Shown here: piece by piece, positions 10,328 to 21,366 of the stretch
Numbering within the stretch: the stretch's first letter is position 1
Layout of the letters: every line of letters begins with the position of its first letter
Origin: Puccinellia tenuiflora
Taxonomy: Eukaryota > Streptophyta > Magnoliopsida > Poales > Poaceae
Direction: 5' to 3'
DNA: 64,000 bases
NCBI GenBank assembly: GCA_012064385.1
Contig: QRDG01000137.1
Location: 1,071,671 to 1,135,670 of the forward strand
Notes under the pieces: model-generated
The model's input: the letters and a program-made list of their open reading frames with translations, nothing else
Told to the model about the DNA's origin: nothing
Databases searched by the model: none
Program-made: the position numbers and the translations under genes

Positions 10328-13300
10328 ATTTTGCAGTACAAGAAGCGGTTAAGGAAAATAAGCTGGACTTTGTGGCTATAATCGAAACAGGGAGAGCTAA
10401 TTTTGCGGCTCCTTCCTTAAACATTTGGTTGGCGGGTTGGATTTTGCATGGTATGTGTTACCTCCGCAAGGTCGATCCGGTGGAATTTTGGTGGGTTTCA
10501 ATGAAGCAATTTTTTCAGTTCAAGATGTTGTATCTGGGGATTTTTGTATCAAGATCCGAATTAGAAATAAAGCTGATGGGTTTCTTTGGTCTTTAGTGAT
10601 TGTGTATGGGGCGGCTCAGGAAGAGCATAAACATGCTTTTTTAGCGGAACTGGTCCGTATTTGCGAACATGAGTCACTCCCTATGTTGGTGGGGGGTGAT
10701 TTTAACATTATAAGACGTCCGGAAGAAAAAAATAATTCTAACTTCGATGCTCGGTGGCCCTTCATTTTAATGCGATCATTGAGAGTCTAGACCTCAGAGA
10801 AATAGATCTATCAGGCAGACAATTTACTTGGGCTAGTCGAAGGGAGGTTCCAACATTTGAAAAGTTGGACCGTTTTTTGGCAAGTGTCGAGTGGGAACAA
10901 AAATTTCCGCTGGTTATGGTGCATGCTCTCACCCGTTCGGGGTCGGATCATACACCCCTCATAATTGATTCAGGAAACCATGCGCACTTAGGTAACAAAG
11001 CCCACTTCTCTTTTGAGCTGTCTTGGTTGAAACAAGACGGGTTCTTCGAGATGGTTGCACGGGAGTGGAGATCTACTTTGGGGGGTTCCACTCCAATCGA
11101 GGTTTGGCAGGCCAAGATTCGGCATCTGCGTCAGTACCTTAGGGGCTGGGCGAAAAATAAAAGTGGCGAATATAAGAAACAAAAAGAAAAGCTTTTATTA
11201 CTCATTGATGAGTTAGATATTAAAGCTGAAACCATACCTTTGTCCGTGGTAGAAAAAGAGGCAAAAAAACAGGCGGATGACTTTATAGCTAGGTTGAGAC
11301 GTGATGAGGAGGCCAAGTGGGCTCAACGTGCAAAAGTTAAGCATGTTCAACAGGGTGGCGATAATACTAGGTATTTTCATCTAATTGCCAATGGTAAACA
11401 TAGAAAAAAGCGCATCTTCCAATTAGAACAGGACGAGGGAACCATAGTGGGAGAGACAAATTTGAAAATGTTCATCTCCGAGTACTATAAAAAATTGTTT
11501 GGCGCTTCGACTCCGAACAATTTTTCTCTTGACGAATCATATATTGAGGATTTGCCCCAACTATCTGTCGAGGAGAATAGTATTCTTACATGTCCTTTTA
11601 GTGAAAAGGAGGTGCAGGAAGCTATTTTTCAAATGGAACATAACAAAGCCCCTGGGCCGGATGGGTTTCCAGCTGAGTTCTACCAAATGTTTTGGAAAGT
11701 AATAAAATTTGATTTGATGCAGTTGTTTGCTCAACTACAAGTTGGGGATCTTCCATTGTTTAAATTAAATTATGGAGTGATTACCTTGCTGCCAAAGAAG
11801 GAGGATGCCAGTAGGATTGAACAATACAGACCAATATGTCTACTCAACGTGAGTTTTAAGATTTTCACTAAAGTGGGTACTAACCGTGTGGCCTTGATTG
11901 CCCACAAAGTTATCCGTCCGACGCAATCTGCTTTCATCCCAGGAAGAAATATTCTTGAAGGGTTGTTGTACTCCATGAGACAATTCATGAGATGAAACAG
12001 AAAAATTTAGATGGTGTCTTATTCAAAATTGATTTTGAAAAAGCATATGATAAGGTTAATTGGACATTTCTTCAACAAACCCTTCGCATGAAAGGCTTTG
12101 ATCCGAAATGGTGTGATTGGGTGGCCCGTTTTGTTCAAGGGGGAAGTGTAGGAATACGGGTAAATGATGACATTGGTCATTATTTCCAAACTCTTAAAGG
12201 GTTAAGACAGGGAGATCCTTTATCCCCTGTTCTTTTTAATATTGTGGCAGACATGTTGGCTATCCTTATTGCACGGGCAAAGGAGGATGGCCAAGTAGGT
12301 GATTAATACCTCATCTTGTTGATGGAGGGGTTTCTATCCTGCAATATGCAGATGATACTATTCTATTCCTTGAACATGATTTAGATAAAGCGGTCAACAT
12401 GAAGTTAATCCTGGCTATTTTTGAGCAGCTTTCGGGGCTTAAAATAAATTTTCATAAGAGTGAAATATTTTGCTTTGGTAAAGCTAAAGAGGTCCAGAGT
12501 GAATACCGCCGCATCTTTGGTTGTGAGGTGGGTTCCTTACCCTTTAAATACTTAGGCATACCGATTCATTACAGAAAATTGTTGAATAAAGAATGGAAGG
12601 AAATTGAAGATCGTTTTGAAAAAAAGTTAAGCTCTTGGGCCGGCAAGTTGCTATCTTATGGAGATAGGCTGGTGTTAATTAACTCGGTCCTCTCAAGTTT
12701 GCCGATGTTCCTACTATCGTTTTTTGAGTTACCTATTGGGGTTCGAAAAAGACTAGATTTTTTCCGTCGTCGCTTTTTCTGGCAAAGCGATCAACTTAAA
12801 AAGAAATATCATCTAGCAAAGTGGAACATTATTTGTCGGCCGAAGGATCAAGGTGGTCTAGGCATTGAGCTCTGGAAATAAAAAACAAATGTTTATTAAG
12901 CAAATGGTTCTTCAAGTTACTAAATGAGCAAGGGGTTTGGCAGGAGTTGTTGTCCAATAAATATCTACGTGGGAAAACTTTGGCCCAAGTAAAATCTAAA
13001 CCTTCGGATTCTCCTTTTTGGAAGGGGATTCTGAAAAATCAAAAGGACTTCTTTTCTAATGGGTACTTCATTATTGGTAATGGACAAGGTACCCGTTTTT
13101 GGGAGGATACATGGCTCGGGGATACTCCTTTATCTGTGCAATATCAATCGTTGTTTAACATTGTGCGCCATAAAGATGTGCTGGTAGCTGATGTTCTGTC
13201 CAATGCTCCTCTAAATATTGAATTCCGACGAGCGTTGACTGGGCAAAAATGGACAGCATGGATACACCTAGTGGAAAGGCTAATGTCTGTCTCTCTCACT

Positions 13301-14104
13301 AATGAGGAGGATCTTTTCAAATGGAGATTGACTCCAACTGGAACTTTTTCGGTGAAATCAATGTATTTGAAATACATGAACGGTCACACACCATTCCTTA
13401 GAAAGTATCTTTGGAAGCTTAAGGTGCCACTCAAAATTAAAATCTTCATGTGGTTTGTTAACAAGAAGGTTATTCTAACTAAAGATAATCTTGCAAACGA
13501 AATTGGAGTGGTTGTAAACGTTGTGTTTTTTGCCAAGCTAATGAGACTGTAGATCATTTATTTATAACCTGCCCTCTTGCTAAAAATATTTGGAGACTTA
13601 TTCACTTCACGTTTAATATCACACCACCCACTTCGATTGCCAATATGTTTGGAAATTGGTTAGGAGGTGTTGATAAAAAATCTAAAGCTCGCATTCGCAT
13701 TGGTGTTTGTGCTTTTATATGGACAATATGGAATTGTCGAAATGATATTGTGTTTAACAAGGCAGGAGCTATTCATTTTTTGCAGGTCGTCCACAAGGCT
13801 ACTTATTGGATCACTCTATGGTCCCATCTACTGCCTCTGGAGCAACGTGCTCTTTTGGATTCCGGATGTACTCGATTGATGGCGGTCGTTCGGGCTATCT
13901 TCAACCAGGGTGGCTGGCATCATGCTAGGAGACTAGAAAATGGCTAGTCTTGTAGAGTTGTCGATTTCATGTTGGTCGATCTTTGTGACCAATGTGGTTT
14001 TTATTTGTAATGACTTGTAAACAGACGGATTTCTAAAACTGTGTAATAAAAGCCGTATGCATCATTTTGATGCAGAGGCTGGGAGACCCCATTTCGAAAA
14101 AAAA
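10328..14104 (+). mobile_element. 5'-truncated LINE (non-LTR retrotransposon), 3.8 kb
   Basis: Flanked by a perfect 15-bp target-site duplication (acagaaaccaaaaac) at 10313-10327 and 14105-14119, with a terminal A run just before the right copy. Encodes endonuclease, reverse transcriptase and a zinc-binding tail in one orientation. The left boundary falls inside the endonuclease domain, so the gag-like ORF1 and the start of ORF2 are missing, as expected for incomplete target-primed reverse transcription. It is inserted within the duplicated HPt upstream block. Confidence 0.95.
10331..13947 (+). pseudogene. LINE ORF2 remnant: endonuclease, reverse transcriptase, zf-RVT
   Basis: Order of blocks: endonuclease pieces (LDFVAIIETGR, about 10360; LVGGDFNIIRRPEEK, about 10685; SGSDHTPLI, about 10940); reverse transcriptase (NKAPGPDGFPAEFYQMFW at about 11642; FKIDFEKAYDKVNW at about 12020; GLRQGDPLSPVLFNI at about 12200; the catalytic YADD at about 12346); then the C-terminal WKLKVPLKIKIFMW zinc-binding region (about 13410). 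The reading frame changes or stops near 10440, 10770, 11995, 12306, 12881 and 13552, so it is inactive. Substantial blocks such as 10754-11995 (413 codons) are still open, so decay is moderate. Confidence 0.92.
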
Positions 14105-14119
14105 ACAGAAACCAAAAAC

Positions 14120-15250
14120 GTCCCTAGCCTAGCTGGTTCTCACAGCCCAACAACAGCAATTTGGTCACTTGTATCAAATTGTGAGTTCCCTGATGTCTCC
14201 TAGTCCGAGCAACATCCAAGTACTTTTACACATGTCCTAATTGGGACTCCACTCTTTCATCTAGAATCATCTCGTCTCAGTCTGTGGGTATGACTATATA
14301 TGTAGACGGGCAGACGGCAAGGCAGGAGGTATATATGATAGGTAGACTGCAAGCTAGCACGTGGAGCGAATACATCGAGCTAAGAAGAAATGCAATATTG
14401 TTAAACAAGCAAAGGACTGGTGGTTGCGTTAACTAACCACCCACCACATATATCATGCAATGCGCAGATTATGCTATTATGGTAGTCCTCTCTATGTTTT
14501 CGGTTTGGCAAACTAGCTTTTGTCTGTGTTTTTTGTGGGCTATTTTCAGTTTCACGTGTGGTTTTACAAATAAAAACGAAATATTTGGACAATTTTCTCT
14601 TTTAAAAGAATAAAATTGAATATTGGACCCCTGTGTACCACTTACATGTGGCCCATCTGCAAGTGAGAAATTGGCCACGCCGATTTTTTAGCAGTAAATG
14701 TGCAGATTTCCCAATGAAAACTCCATGCGTGAAAAGAAGTTCACACTTTTATTGCAACAATTATTTGGATAATTGAATTGGTGCTGGAATAATATTCGAA
14801 AAGACCAACATGTAACCGCCGTGTGCTTGTCGTGCAATAGATTCTTCATCCTCAATCCTTCGCCTGACCTCTCCACCGCACCCCCACCCCACCGCCATTG
14901 TCTCATACGTACCATGCCCTCCTAGTCGGCCATCACCGCCATCGATTCTAATCAGGCCATCCCTCTAAACCCCATAAAGGCAGGTATTATCCGCACAACC
15001 CGCTAAAACCCCAAATAACCCAACGACTTCAGATTTTCGCTTCCTAATAACAATACAAGAGGACATCATTATTAGAGTGATCAACCCAAACAAACATTCT
15101 TTAAACTCTTAGAAAACAAAACAAGACCCTAAAAGGACATGGGCCACCAATATAGAAGAAGAAACCCTAGTTTAAGGAAACCGATGATCGCCGATGATCG
15201 TCCTCGGGTGGATTTTGGGGATTTCTTTCTCCGCTTCCCCCATAGTCGGA
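14120..15250. repeat. Degenerate copy A of the HPt 5' flanking region
   Basis: Collinear with the sequence upstream of the HPt gene and with 18.68-20.36 kb. Shared landmarks: ACTCCACTCTTTCATCTAGA, the ATACATCGAGCTAAG block, TTTTCTCTTTTAAAAGAATA, CATCTGCAAGTGAGA, the GGCCATCCC...TATTATCCGCA segment and GAAGAAACCCTAGTTTAA. This copy lacks the TATA box and 5' UTR seen in later copies. No coding gene is supported. Confidence 0.75.
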
Positions 15251-15650
15251 TTTCATTAAAATGTGAAATATCATCAATCATTGCAACATTTTGTGCTATT
15301 GTACCATCATTGCAACATTTTATTCCGCATTGGGTCAAAATTGTACAAACTCCAGATTGCAAAAAAATTATTCTTTATTACTGCAATTATTTGCATAAAT
15401 GAACTTGTGTTGGAATAATTATTTCGCAGAACCGATAATTTATTGTCGTGACTTGGGAGTTAGGTTTACTGCGTAAGAGATTCGTCTCATGAAAGATAAG
15501 ATTTGTCAATTGTGTGGTTGACAAGAGGACCACACTGTCATTGTCGTATACACATGATTTTGTAATCTAGTTATACAAAGGCTGCCAAAGCAGAAAAAAT
15601 GTTGGCTTTCTAACCTTCTCTCTCCTCTTTCTATAGCAACTATTTAGCAA
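15251..15650. repeat. Partial extra copy fragment of the HPt 5' flank
   Basis: About 15360-15490 resembles 14745-14800 and 19430-19500: AATTATTTGCATAAAT, GACTTGGGAGTTAGGTTTAC and AAGAGATTCGTC. The rest is AT-rich non-coding sequence with no recognised feature. Confidence 0.5.
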
Positions 15651-16345
15651 TATAATATACAAATGTTGTTGGAGATGCTCCTAGTAGAGGAGGAGGATGG
15701 TAATAATAAGGTAGGTGTATGCATGGCTGCTGGTATGCTGCTGTTTTTATTTCTAATTCCGTGGTTGAATTTTGGTAAAAATCCTCAGCTTTGCATATAT
15801 GTTCTATTGTTTCGAGTTTTTGTTCAGCTCTGCTGCCACTGCTAAGTACCAGTGTTGTTCAAGAAGATGAATCGTGTTCACTACTGCTTTTGTTCAGTAA
15901 TATGTTTTATCATGCTCAAATCCACATGAATTTAACCGACCAGGCGAATCAGTTGATTTAGATTCAGGCCATATGCAATGATTACCAGACAGCGGTTGCA
16001 GAAAATAGCCCAAGAACGAAAAAAAATTCCCCCGAAAGGTCCAGCAATTGATGCTTTCCATGTATTAAGCAGATAGAACTTGATTACTGCAAGGTGGCCG
16101 CTGCCCGCGGGCAAGGATTAAAAAAAGAGGAAATAAAAACACCATGATCTCCAGCTCAGGGAGGTTCCCACGGTAGCTTTCTCAGGGCCTTGGCCCCGGC
16201 ATTGGTTCGTAGGAGAAACCCCAAAATCCTAGCCTTGCCTGTCCTCACAACCCAACATCAGCCAATTGGCTAGTGGTACCAAATTGTGAGTTCCTCGATG
16301 CCTCCTGATCCTAATTGGGACTCTACTCTTTCATGTAGAATCATC
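15651..16345. repeat. Second copy of the block at 9.47-10.3 kb
   Basis: Direct, diverged repeat of about 9515-9900, followed by a counterpart of 14120-14270 (CAATTGGCT..CCAAATTGTGAGTTCC). In this copy no LINE is present at the position equivalent to 10.3-14.1 kb, so it represents the pre-insertion arrangement. Non-coding. Confidence 0.7.
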
Positions 16346-16444
16346 TAAGAGCATGTCTAGTAGTGCCCCTAAACCCTCAAACCCTCAAACCGGTTTGAGG
16401 GTCCAAAAAGGGCAGTTTTTTGCACTTTTGAGGGTTGAAAAACA

Positions 16445-16520
16445 GAGGCAAAGACTAGAACCCTCAAACCCTCAAAATATTTTGATATTTTGAGGGTTTG
16501 AGGGTTCTAGTCTTTGCCTC
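16445..16520. repeat. Perfect hairpin with 36-bp arms
   Basis: Positions 16445-16480 are the exact reverse complement of 16485-16520, with a 4-base TTTG loop. The arms contain two CCCTCAAA units and lie just inside the left terminal repeat of the Harbinger-type element. Confidence 0.9.
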
Positions 16521-16724
16521 AACCTTCAAACCCTCAAACCCTCAAACTGTCACATATCATAATTATCACTAGGAAATCACAAACCTCAAACAAACTACCA
16601 AATGAAGATCATTGATGCATGGTTTTAATAGTTTTAAACATCACACAATCATCATCCTCGGCCTTCTCATTGGCACCACCAAAAAGTTGCAACTCGGCGC
16701 CAACTCCTAGACCACCTCCACGCC

Positions 16725-18264
16725 TCAAGCACCTCCGGCGTCGTCGCCACCACCATAGGCATCGGTGGTGGAGTCCTCCACACCGCCGTCGCCAACACCA
16801 CTCATAGGAGTGTCACTTCGACGAGTAGAAGATGCACCACGGAATATCCTCTTCCTCTCCGCGATGTCCTCCTTGTACTCATGCCACCACCTCAATTGGT
16901 CTTCATCCATGTCCTTCTTGGACATCATCATGTGCTCCTTCTCTTCCACCATGAGCTCCTTCCATGCCTTTGCTTCTTTGATCTTGAGCATCCTCTCCTC
17001 CAAGTCGGCCTTGCGGGCTCTTTCTTCACGCCTTGCTTCCACTTGTGCAAGCTTCACCTCTCTCTTCTTCTCGGTGATAAGGAGCTTTGTTTCCAATGTC
17101 TTCGTTGTCAACATCTCCCTTGACTTCATCATATGCTCCATCTTCTCCCTTATGCTTGCCGCCTCTCCTTCCATCTTCATCCTTAGCTTGGCCTTCTTGT
17201 TGCCCTCGGGCTTGTCGGCGTTCCTATCCTCATCACTATCATCCATGCAATGCATTGCCTCCTTCTTGGGTGCGGTCTCTTGATCCCTCAACTTCCACTT
17301 GTCAAAGTCTTTAAGATGTTTCCATACATGCTTCCATGGGAATGATTTTCCCTTGGAACCGGCCATTTGGATGTACCTTTGGTCGGCAATGGTCTCCTAC
17401 AAAACCAACAAAAGCATAGTAAACACACATAGTAAACAATAGCATAGACATGGAAAAAAGATGTGCACTCACATAGTCACTCTCCACGCTTCCACTAGGA
17501 GGTGAATCAATCACTTGTGTCATTGCCGCACTCCAACGAGCACATGCCGGCTTCATCAACTCCCACCGGCCTTGAAGTGACCGGAATGTACGAGCGGCGA
17601 ACCCACCGGTCTTCGGCTTGAGCTTGCAATAGTTGTCCTCTATGCGTTGCCAATAGCGTTTACCGGTTTGATCGGTACCGGTGCTCGCATCCATGCCCAC
17701 AGCAGCCCAAGCTTTAACCAAGAGTATGTCCTCGGCCTCGCTGTAGTTAGTGCTACGAATGATGGGCGGGCGGGCGGCGGCGGCGGCAAACGCCTCCCCT
17801 CCTATCTCGGTCACCTCCTCCTCTTCCACTTCCTCCTCACCCTCTTCCTCCAAATCGTCATCCTCAAAGTCAAAAGGTTGGAGAGGAGGAGCCCCGATGT
17901 CCACCTCCGCGTCTTGAAGAAGCCCCATGAACGAGCCCGTCGGTGTGGCCAATTCATCGAGCACCTCGTGCGCGGCGGGCGGTGGGTTGGCGATTGGGGG
18001 CTTGGGCGCGGCCTTCTTCCTCGACGTGACCTTCTTCACGGCCGGGCTAGTGCCCAACACCTTCTTGGCGGCCTTCGGTCCAAGCCCCGCGAGCTTCCGA
18101 CGGCGGGCGGCGGGCGGCGGCGCGTCGGGCGCGGCGACGGGCGCGGCCACGGGCGCGGCCACGGGAGGCGGGGCTGCGGCGGGCGGCGCGGTGGCGTGGA
18201 CGACGTGCGTCCCTGCACGCCGCCGCTTGCTCCCGAGGTGGGTAGCGGCCACCACCGAGGCCAC
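16725..18264 (-). CDS. Harbinger ORF1: Myb/trihelix-like DNA-binding protein, two exons, intact
   Basis: Exon 1 18264-17473 (264 codons) and exon 2 17396-16725 (223 codons plus stop) join in phase 0 across a 76-base intron with GT and AG borders, giving 487 residues. The N-terminus is low complexity (Ala/Pro-rich), followed by an acidic stretch and a Myb/SANT-like trihelix segment with conserved tryptophans (EDILLVKAWAAVGMD, RYWQRIEDNY, LQGRWELMKP). The C-terminal half starts KSFPWKHVWKHLKD, like the NAM-associated domain of Harbinger accessory proteins, then becomes a highly charged coiled coil (about residues 330-450). In active Harbinger systems this protein helps transposase bind and enter the nucleus. 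An upstream start in another frame (about 18376) cannot be excluded if there is an indel in the GC-rich region. Confidence 0.8.
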
Positions 18265-19110
18265 CGAGCGGCTCGGCGCCGCGGGGGCCGGCTCCGCCGA
18301 CGGGAGCGGTGGGGGAGCGGCGGGAGCGGCGGGGGAGGAGGTGGGAGGGAGGGCGCCGGCGGGGGGGGGCCTCCATGGCGGCGCGGCGGAGGAGGAGGAG
18401 GGAGGGCGGCGGCCGGCGGCGGAGTTTCCGCGGGGGCGCGCGCGGGGAACGGGAGCGGTTGGTGCTCCCGCGTCGATTGAGGGTTGGAGGGGTTGGGCTC
18501 TCTCCAGCCCCTACTTCTCAGGGTTGGGAGGCTCGACCCGGACCCGGCCTGGAAATTTTTTTGAGGGTCTACGGGTTTAGGGGCTTTAGTCTACGGCGTT
18601 TCGACCCTCAAAACTGCAAAAAAGCGGTTAAATTTGAGGGTTTGAGGGTTTAGGGGTACTACTAGACATGCTCTAACTACTTTTACACGTTCTAACTGGG
18701 ACTCCACTCTTTCATCTAGAATTGTCTAGTCTCGTCTATGGGTGTGACTATGTAGACGGCAAAGCATGGGGGGTATATATGATAGTAGACTGCAAGCACG
18801 TGGAGTGAATACATCGAGCTAAGGACAAATGCAATATTCTTAAACGAGGGAAGGACTGGTGGTTGCATTAGCTGTACACCCACCACATTATCATGCAATG
18901 GGCAGATTATGGTAGTCCTATATGTCTACGTTTTCCATTTGGCGAACTAGATTTTGTCTATTTTTTTCAGTGAGCTTTTACATGTGGTTTTCCAAATATG
19001 AACGAAAGATTTGGAGAATTTTCTCTTTTAAAAGAATAACAATTAAATATTGGACACCTGTGTATCACTTGCATGTGGGCCATCTGCAAGTGAGAGATAG
19101 GCACCGCTCG

Positions 19111-19365
19111 CAGTGCTGGCCATGGGCAGCCCGGCCCGGCCGGCCCGGCCCGGCTGTGCCATCGGGCCGGGCTCGGGCTTGTATTTCGGGCCCGACGGTC
19201 GGGCCGGGCCGGGCTTAAGAAAAACAGGATTTCAGCTTCTGTCGGGCCGGACCGGTCGGGCTTTGTCGGGCTTTGGTCGGGCCGGGCTCGGGCCTAGGTT
19301 TTCTGCGCCGGGCTTTTTCTAGGCCCGGCCCGAGCCCGGCCCGGCCCGAGAAATGGCCAGGTCTA
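19111..19365. mobile_element. hAT-like MITE with GGCCCGGCC repeats (255 bp)
   Basis: Ends CAGTGCTGGCCATGGG and CCATTTCTC...-type complement ending GGCCAGGTCTA; the interior is built of CCCGGCC/GGGCCGGGC repeats in both orientations. Flanked by an exact 8-bp direct repeat ACCGCTCG at 19103-19110 and 19366-19373. Fits the widespread plant hAT MITE group with GGGCCGGGC interiors. Confidence 0.88.
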
Positions 19366-20149
19366 ACCGCTCGTCTTTTGAGTGGTAAACGTGCACCTTT
19401 CCCAAGGAAAACTCCATATACGTGCAAATCATATGTGAACCGATAATTAACCATCATGACTTGGGAGTTAGGTTTACCACGCAAGAGATTCGTCACATCT
19501 CCCTACCCCTTGCTCCACCTCCTACCCATCCTCGTACTTGACCACCACCGGCGTCGATTTCTCCTCCACATGTTCCACCACCTCCTTCTACTTGACCATC
19601 ATATGCAGTTATGTGAAGTAGGGCGTGGTGCCAATATTGGGCCATCCCTCGAAGCCCAACGTCGTCGGTGTTATCCGCCAAACACCGTTCATCTCTTATC
19701 CGTTCTTCCTCACCGGATCCCCGCTCCTTCTACTTACATGCTTACATATTTGCCCGCTAAAACTACTGTCCAAATAATAGTGCATAAAAAAATTTATGCT
19801 TCCTAATAATATAAGAGGACATCATTGATGAGTGATCATCCCCATAGATTTTTACTATTAGTATTATTTTGAAAATAAAAACATGCACAACCCGAAAATG
19901 AAATGAACCACCAAGAAGAAAAAACCGTAAACTAAACAAATAATGGAAAAACTTTCCCAAATTTGAAAAAAACGAATGGAGAAAGCAGTGGAATAGGCAT
20001 GTATATATAAGCAGGAATCGAATCGTTTCCTTCCCTCTTGTCTATGTCTCCTTGTCCACTCCGTTACAGACGTAGCTTCCAATTCACGTAGAAGCACACT
20101 CTCTCTTCCTTGCCCACCTACTCCCGACGTCAACTCCCACCAGGGCCGC

Positions 20150-20319
20150 CAGGGGCGAAGCCAAAATAAGTGGTCGCTGGGATCAGTACAGCTAGTAACA
20201 CATAGTTGTAGCCATTTTCGATGGGGTAATTTTAATCTTTTGTATTATAGCTACAAGGGATTGTGTCTTAGGCATCGGTGTCATTTGACACTGGTGATTA
20301 CACTGTAGCTCCGCCCCTG
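20150..20319. mobile_element. hAT-like MITE (170 bp)
   Basis: Ends CAGGGGCGAAGCCA and GTAGCTCCGCCCCTG are imperfect inverted repeats. The flanking 8-mers agggccgc and agacccgc match at 6 of 8 positions, consistent with a diverged hAT target duplication. A relative with the same CAGGGGCGGAGCC end is at 50030-50187. Confidence 0.7.
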
Positions 20320-20379
20320 AGACCCGCGGAACTCCCGAGGAGGCTTGTCACCTTGGCGGCCTTCCCTCTAGACCCATGT

Positions 20380-21366
20380 GCAAGTGAGAAATGGGAAATG
20401 CTATTTCTCTGAGTGGTAAATTTCCAACTTTATCAATTAAAACTCCTCATTGCAAATCATTTCACTCATCACAAATATTATTTGCGTAAATAAAACAGCG
20501 TCGGAATAACTAATTGAAAAAACTAGCACACAACCGTCGTAGTTCGGGTGTCGTGCTTATCACACAACCAATTCTTCTTCATCAACCCTTCTCTTGACCT
20601 CTCTTCCATCACCCTCTAGCTACTGCTGCGCCATACCATTCACTCCTACTCGGTCAACACCGCCATCGATTTCTGATAGGCCATCCCGTTAAGGCCCCAC
20701 GAAGTCAGTATTATCCGCACTCATCTCATCTCCCCTATTCCTCACCCATCCCCGCCCCCCCTACGTACTCGCGCGACCTCGTCGGGTCCCAGCCACATCT
20801 ACCTACCCGCGCAAATGTTCGCCCTCTAAAACTAATGCCCAAATAACTGGGCGCCAAAATTTTCCACTCCCTAGTGATATAAGAGGACATTATTGATGAG
20901 TGATCATGCCAAACAATATACTTTAAATGTTCGAAAAAGAAAAACATAACCCTAAAAATGGAAAAGAGCCACCAGGAAAGAAGAAGAAACCCTAGTTTAA
21001 ACAAGTTAATTTTCGAAAAATAAAAAACATAACCCTAAAAATGGAAAAGAGCCACCAGGAAAGAAGAAGAAACCCTAGTTTAAACAGAAGAGTGAAAAAA
21101 CTTTTCAAAAAAAAAATGTAGGGAGTACAAACGGATGGAGGAGAAAGGCCGGCAGCAAGTATATATAATCGGGAATCAAACCGTGTTCCCCCACAACTCT
21201 GTGTCCTCGTCCACTCCGCCACCGCCGCCGCGGCAGCCGCAGCTTCGAATTCCGTCCATTTCCGTCGCCCCGCGCGCAGCAGCACACTCTCTCTTCCCCG
21301 CCCGCCTACTCCCGACGCCAACCGCCCACCGGATCGCCCGCCGGACTCCCGAGGAGGCTCGTCGCC
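20380..21366 (+). promoter_or_regulatory. HPt gene promoter and 5' UTR, with an internal 75-bp duplication
   Basis: TATA-like TATATATAAT at 21160-21169 lies about 200 bases before the start codon. Upstream, 20930-21000 and 21004-21085 are adjacent near-identical copies of a segment containing ACATAACCCTAAAAATGG and GAAACCCTAGTTTAAAC. The whole region is the third copy of the tandem 5' block described for 14.1-15.2 and 18.7-20.4 kb. The 5' UTR is C-rich with CGCCGC runs. Confidence 0.6.

Larger units (their letters stand above)
16349..18673 (-). mobile_element. Second PIF/Harbinger-type element carrying only a Myb-like ORF (2,325 bp)
   Basis: Terminal inverted repeats GAGCATGTCTAGTAGTGCCC (left) and, inward from the right, GAGCATGTCTAGTAGTACCC, with a 3-bp TAA duplication at 16346-16348 and 18674-18676. 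The ends carry tandem CCCTCAAA units. Inside is an intact two-exon ORF on the minus strand related to the Myb-like ORF1 protein of PIF/Harbinger transposons; no transposase remains. The insertion splits the duplicated HPt upstream block, whose two halves resume on each side. Confidence 0.9.
18677..20365. repeat. Degenerate copy of the HPt promoter and 5' UTR, up to a mutated start codon
   Basis: Continues the block interrupted by the Harbinger-type element and parallels 14225-15180 and 20380-21369. It retains a TATATATAA box (20002-20010), the leader segment GTCCACTCCG, AGCACACTCTCTCTTCC and, beyond a hAT MITE, AACTCCCGAGGAGGCT followed by CACCTTGGCGG. The HPt gene has the equivalent ACTCCCGAGGAGGCT then CGCCATGG. 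The start-codon position therefore reads TTG at 20353-20355. No HPt coding sequence follows. Confidence 0.78.

Noticed and set aside
16360..16420. Telomere-like CCCTAAACCCTCAAACCC repeats
   Set aside because: They are the terminal and subterminal repeats of the Harbinger-type element and recur inverted at its other end, so this is not an interstitial telomere tract.
17647..18653. Long plus-strand frames across the GC-rich half of the second Harbinger element
   Set aside because: Low-complexity Gly/Arg/Ala shadows of the minus-strand Myb-like ORF.
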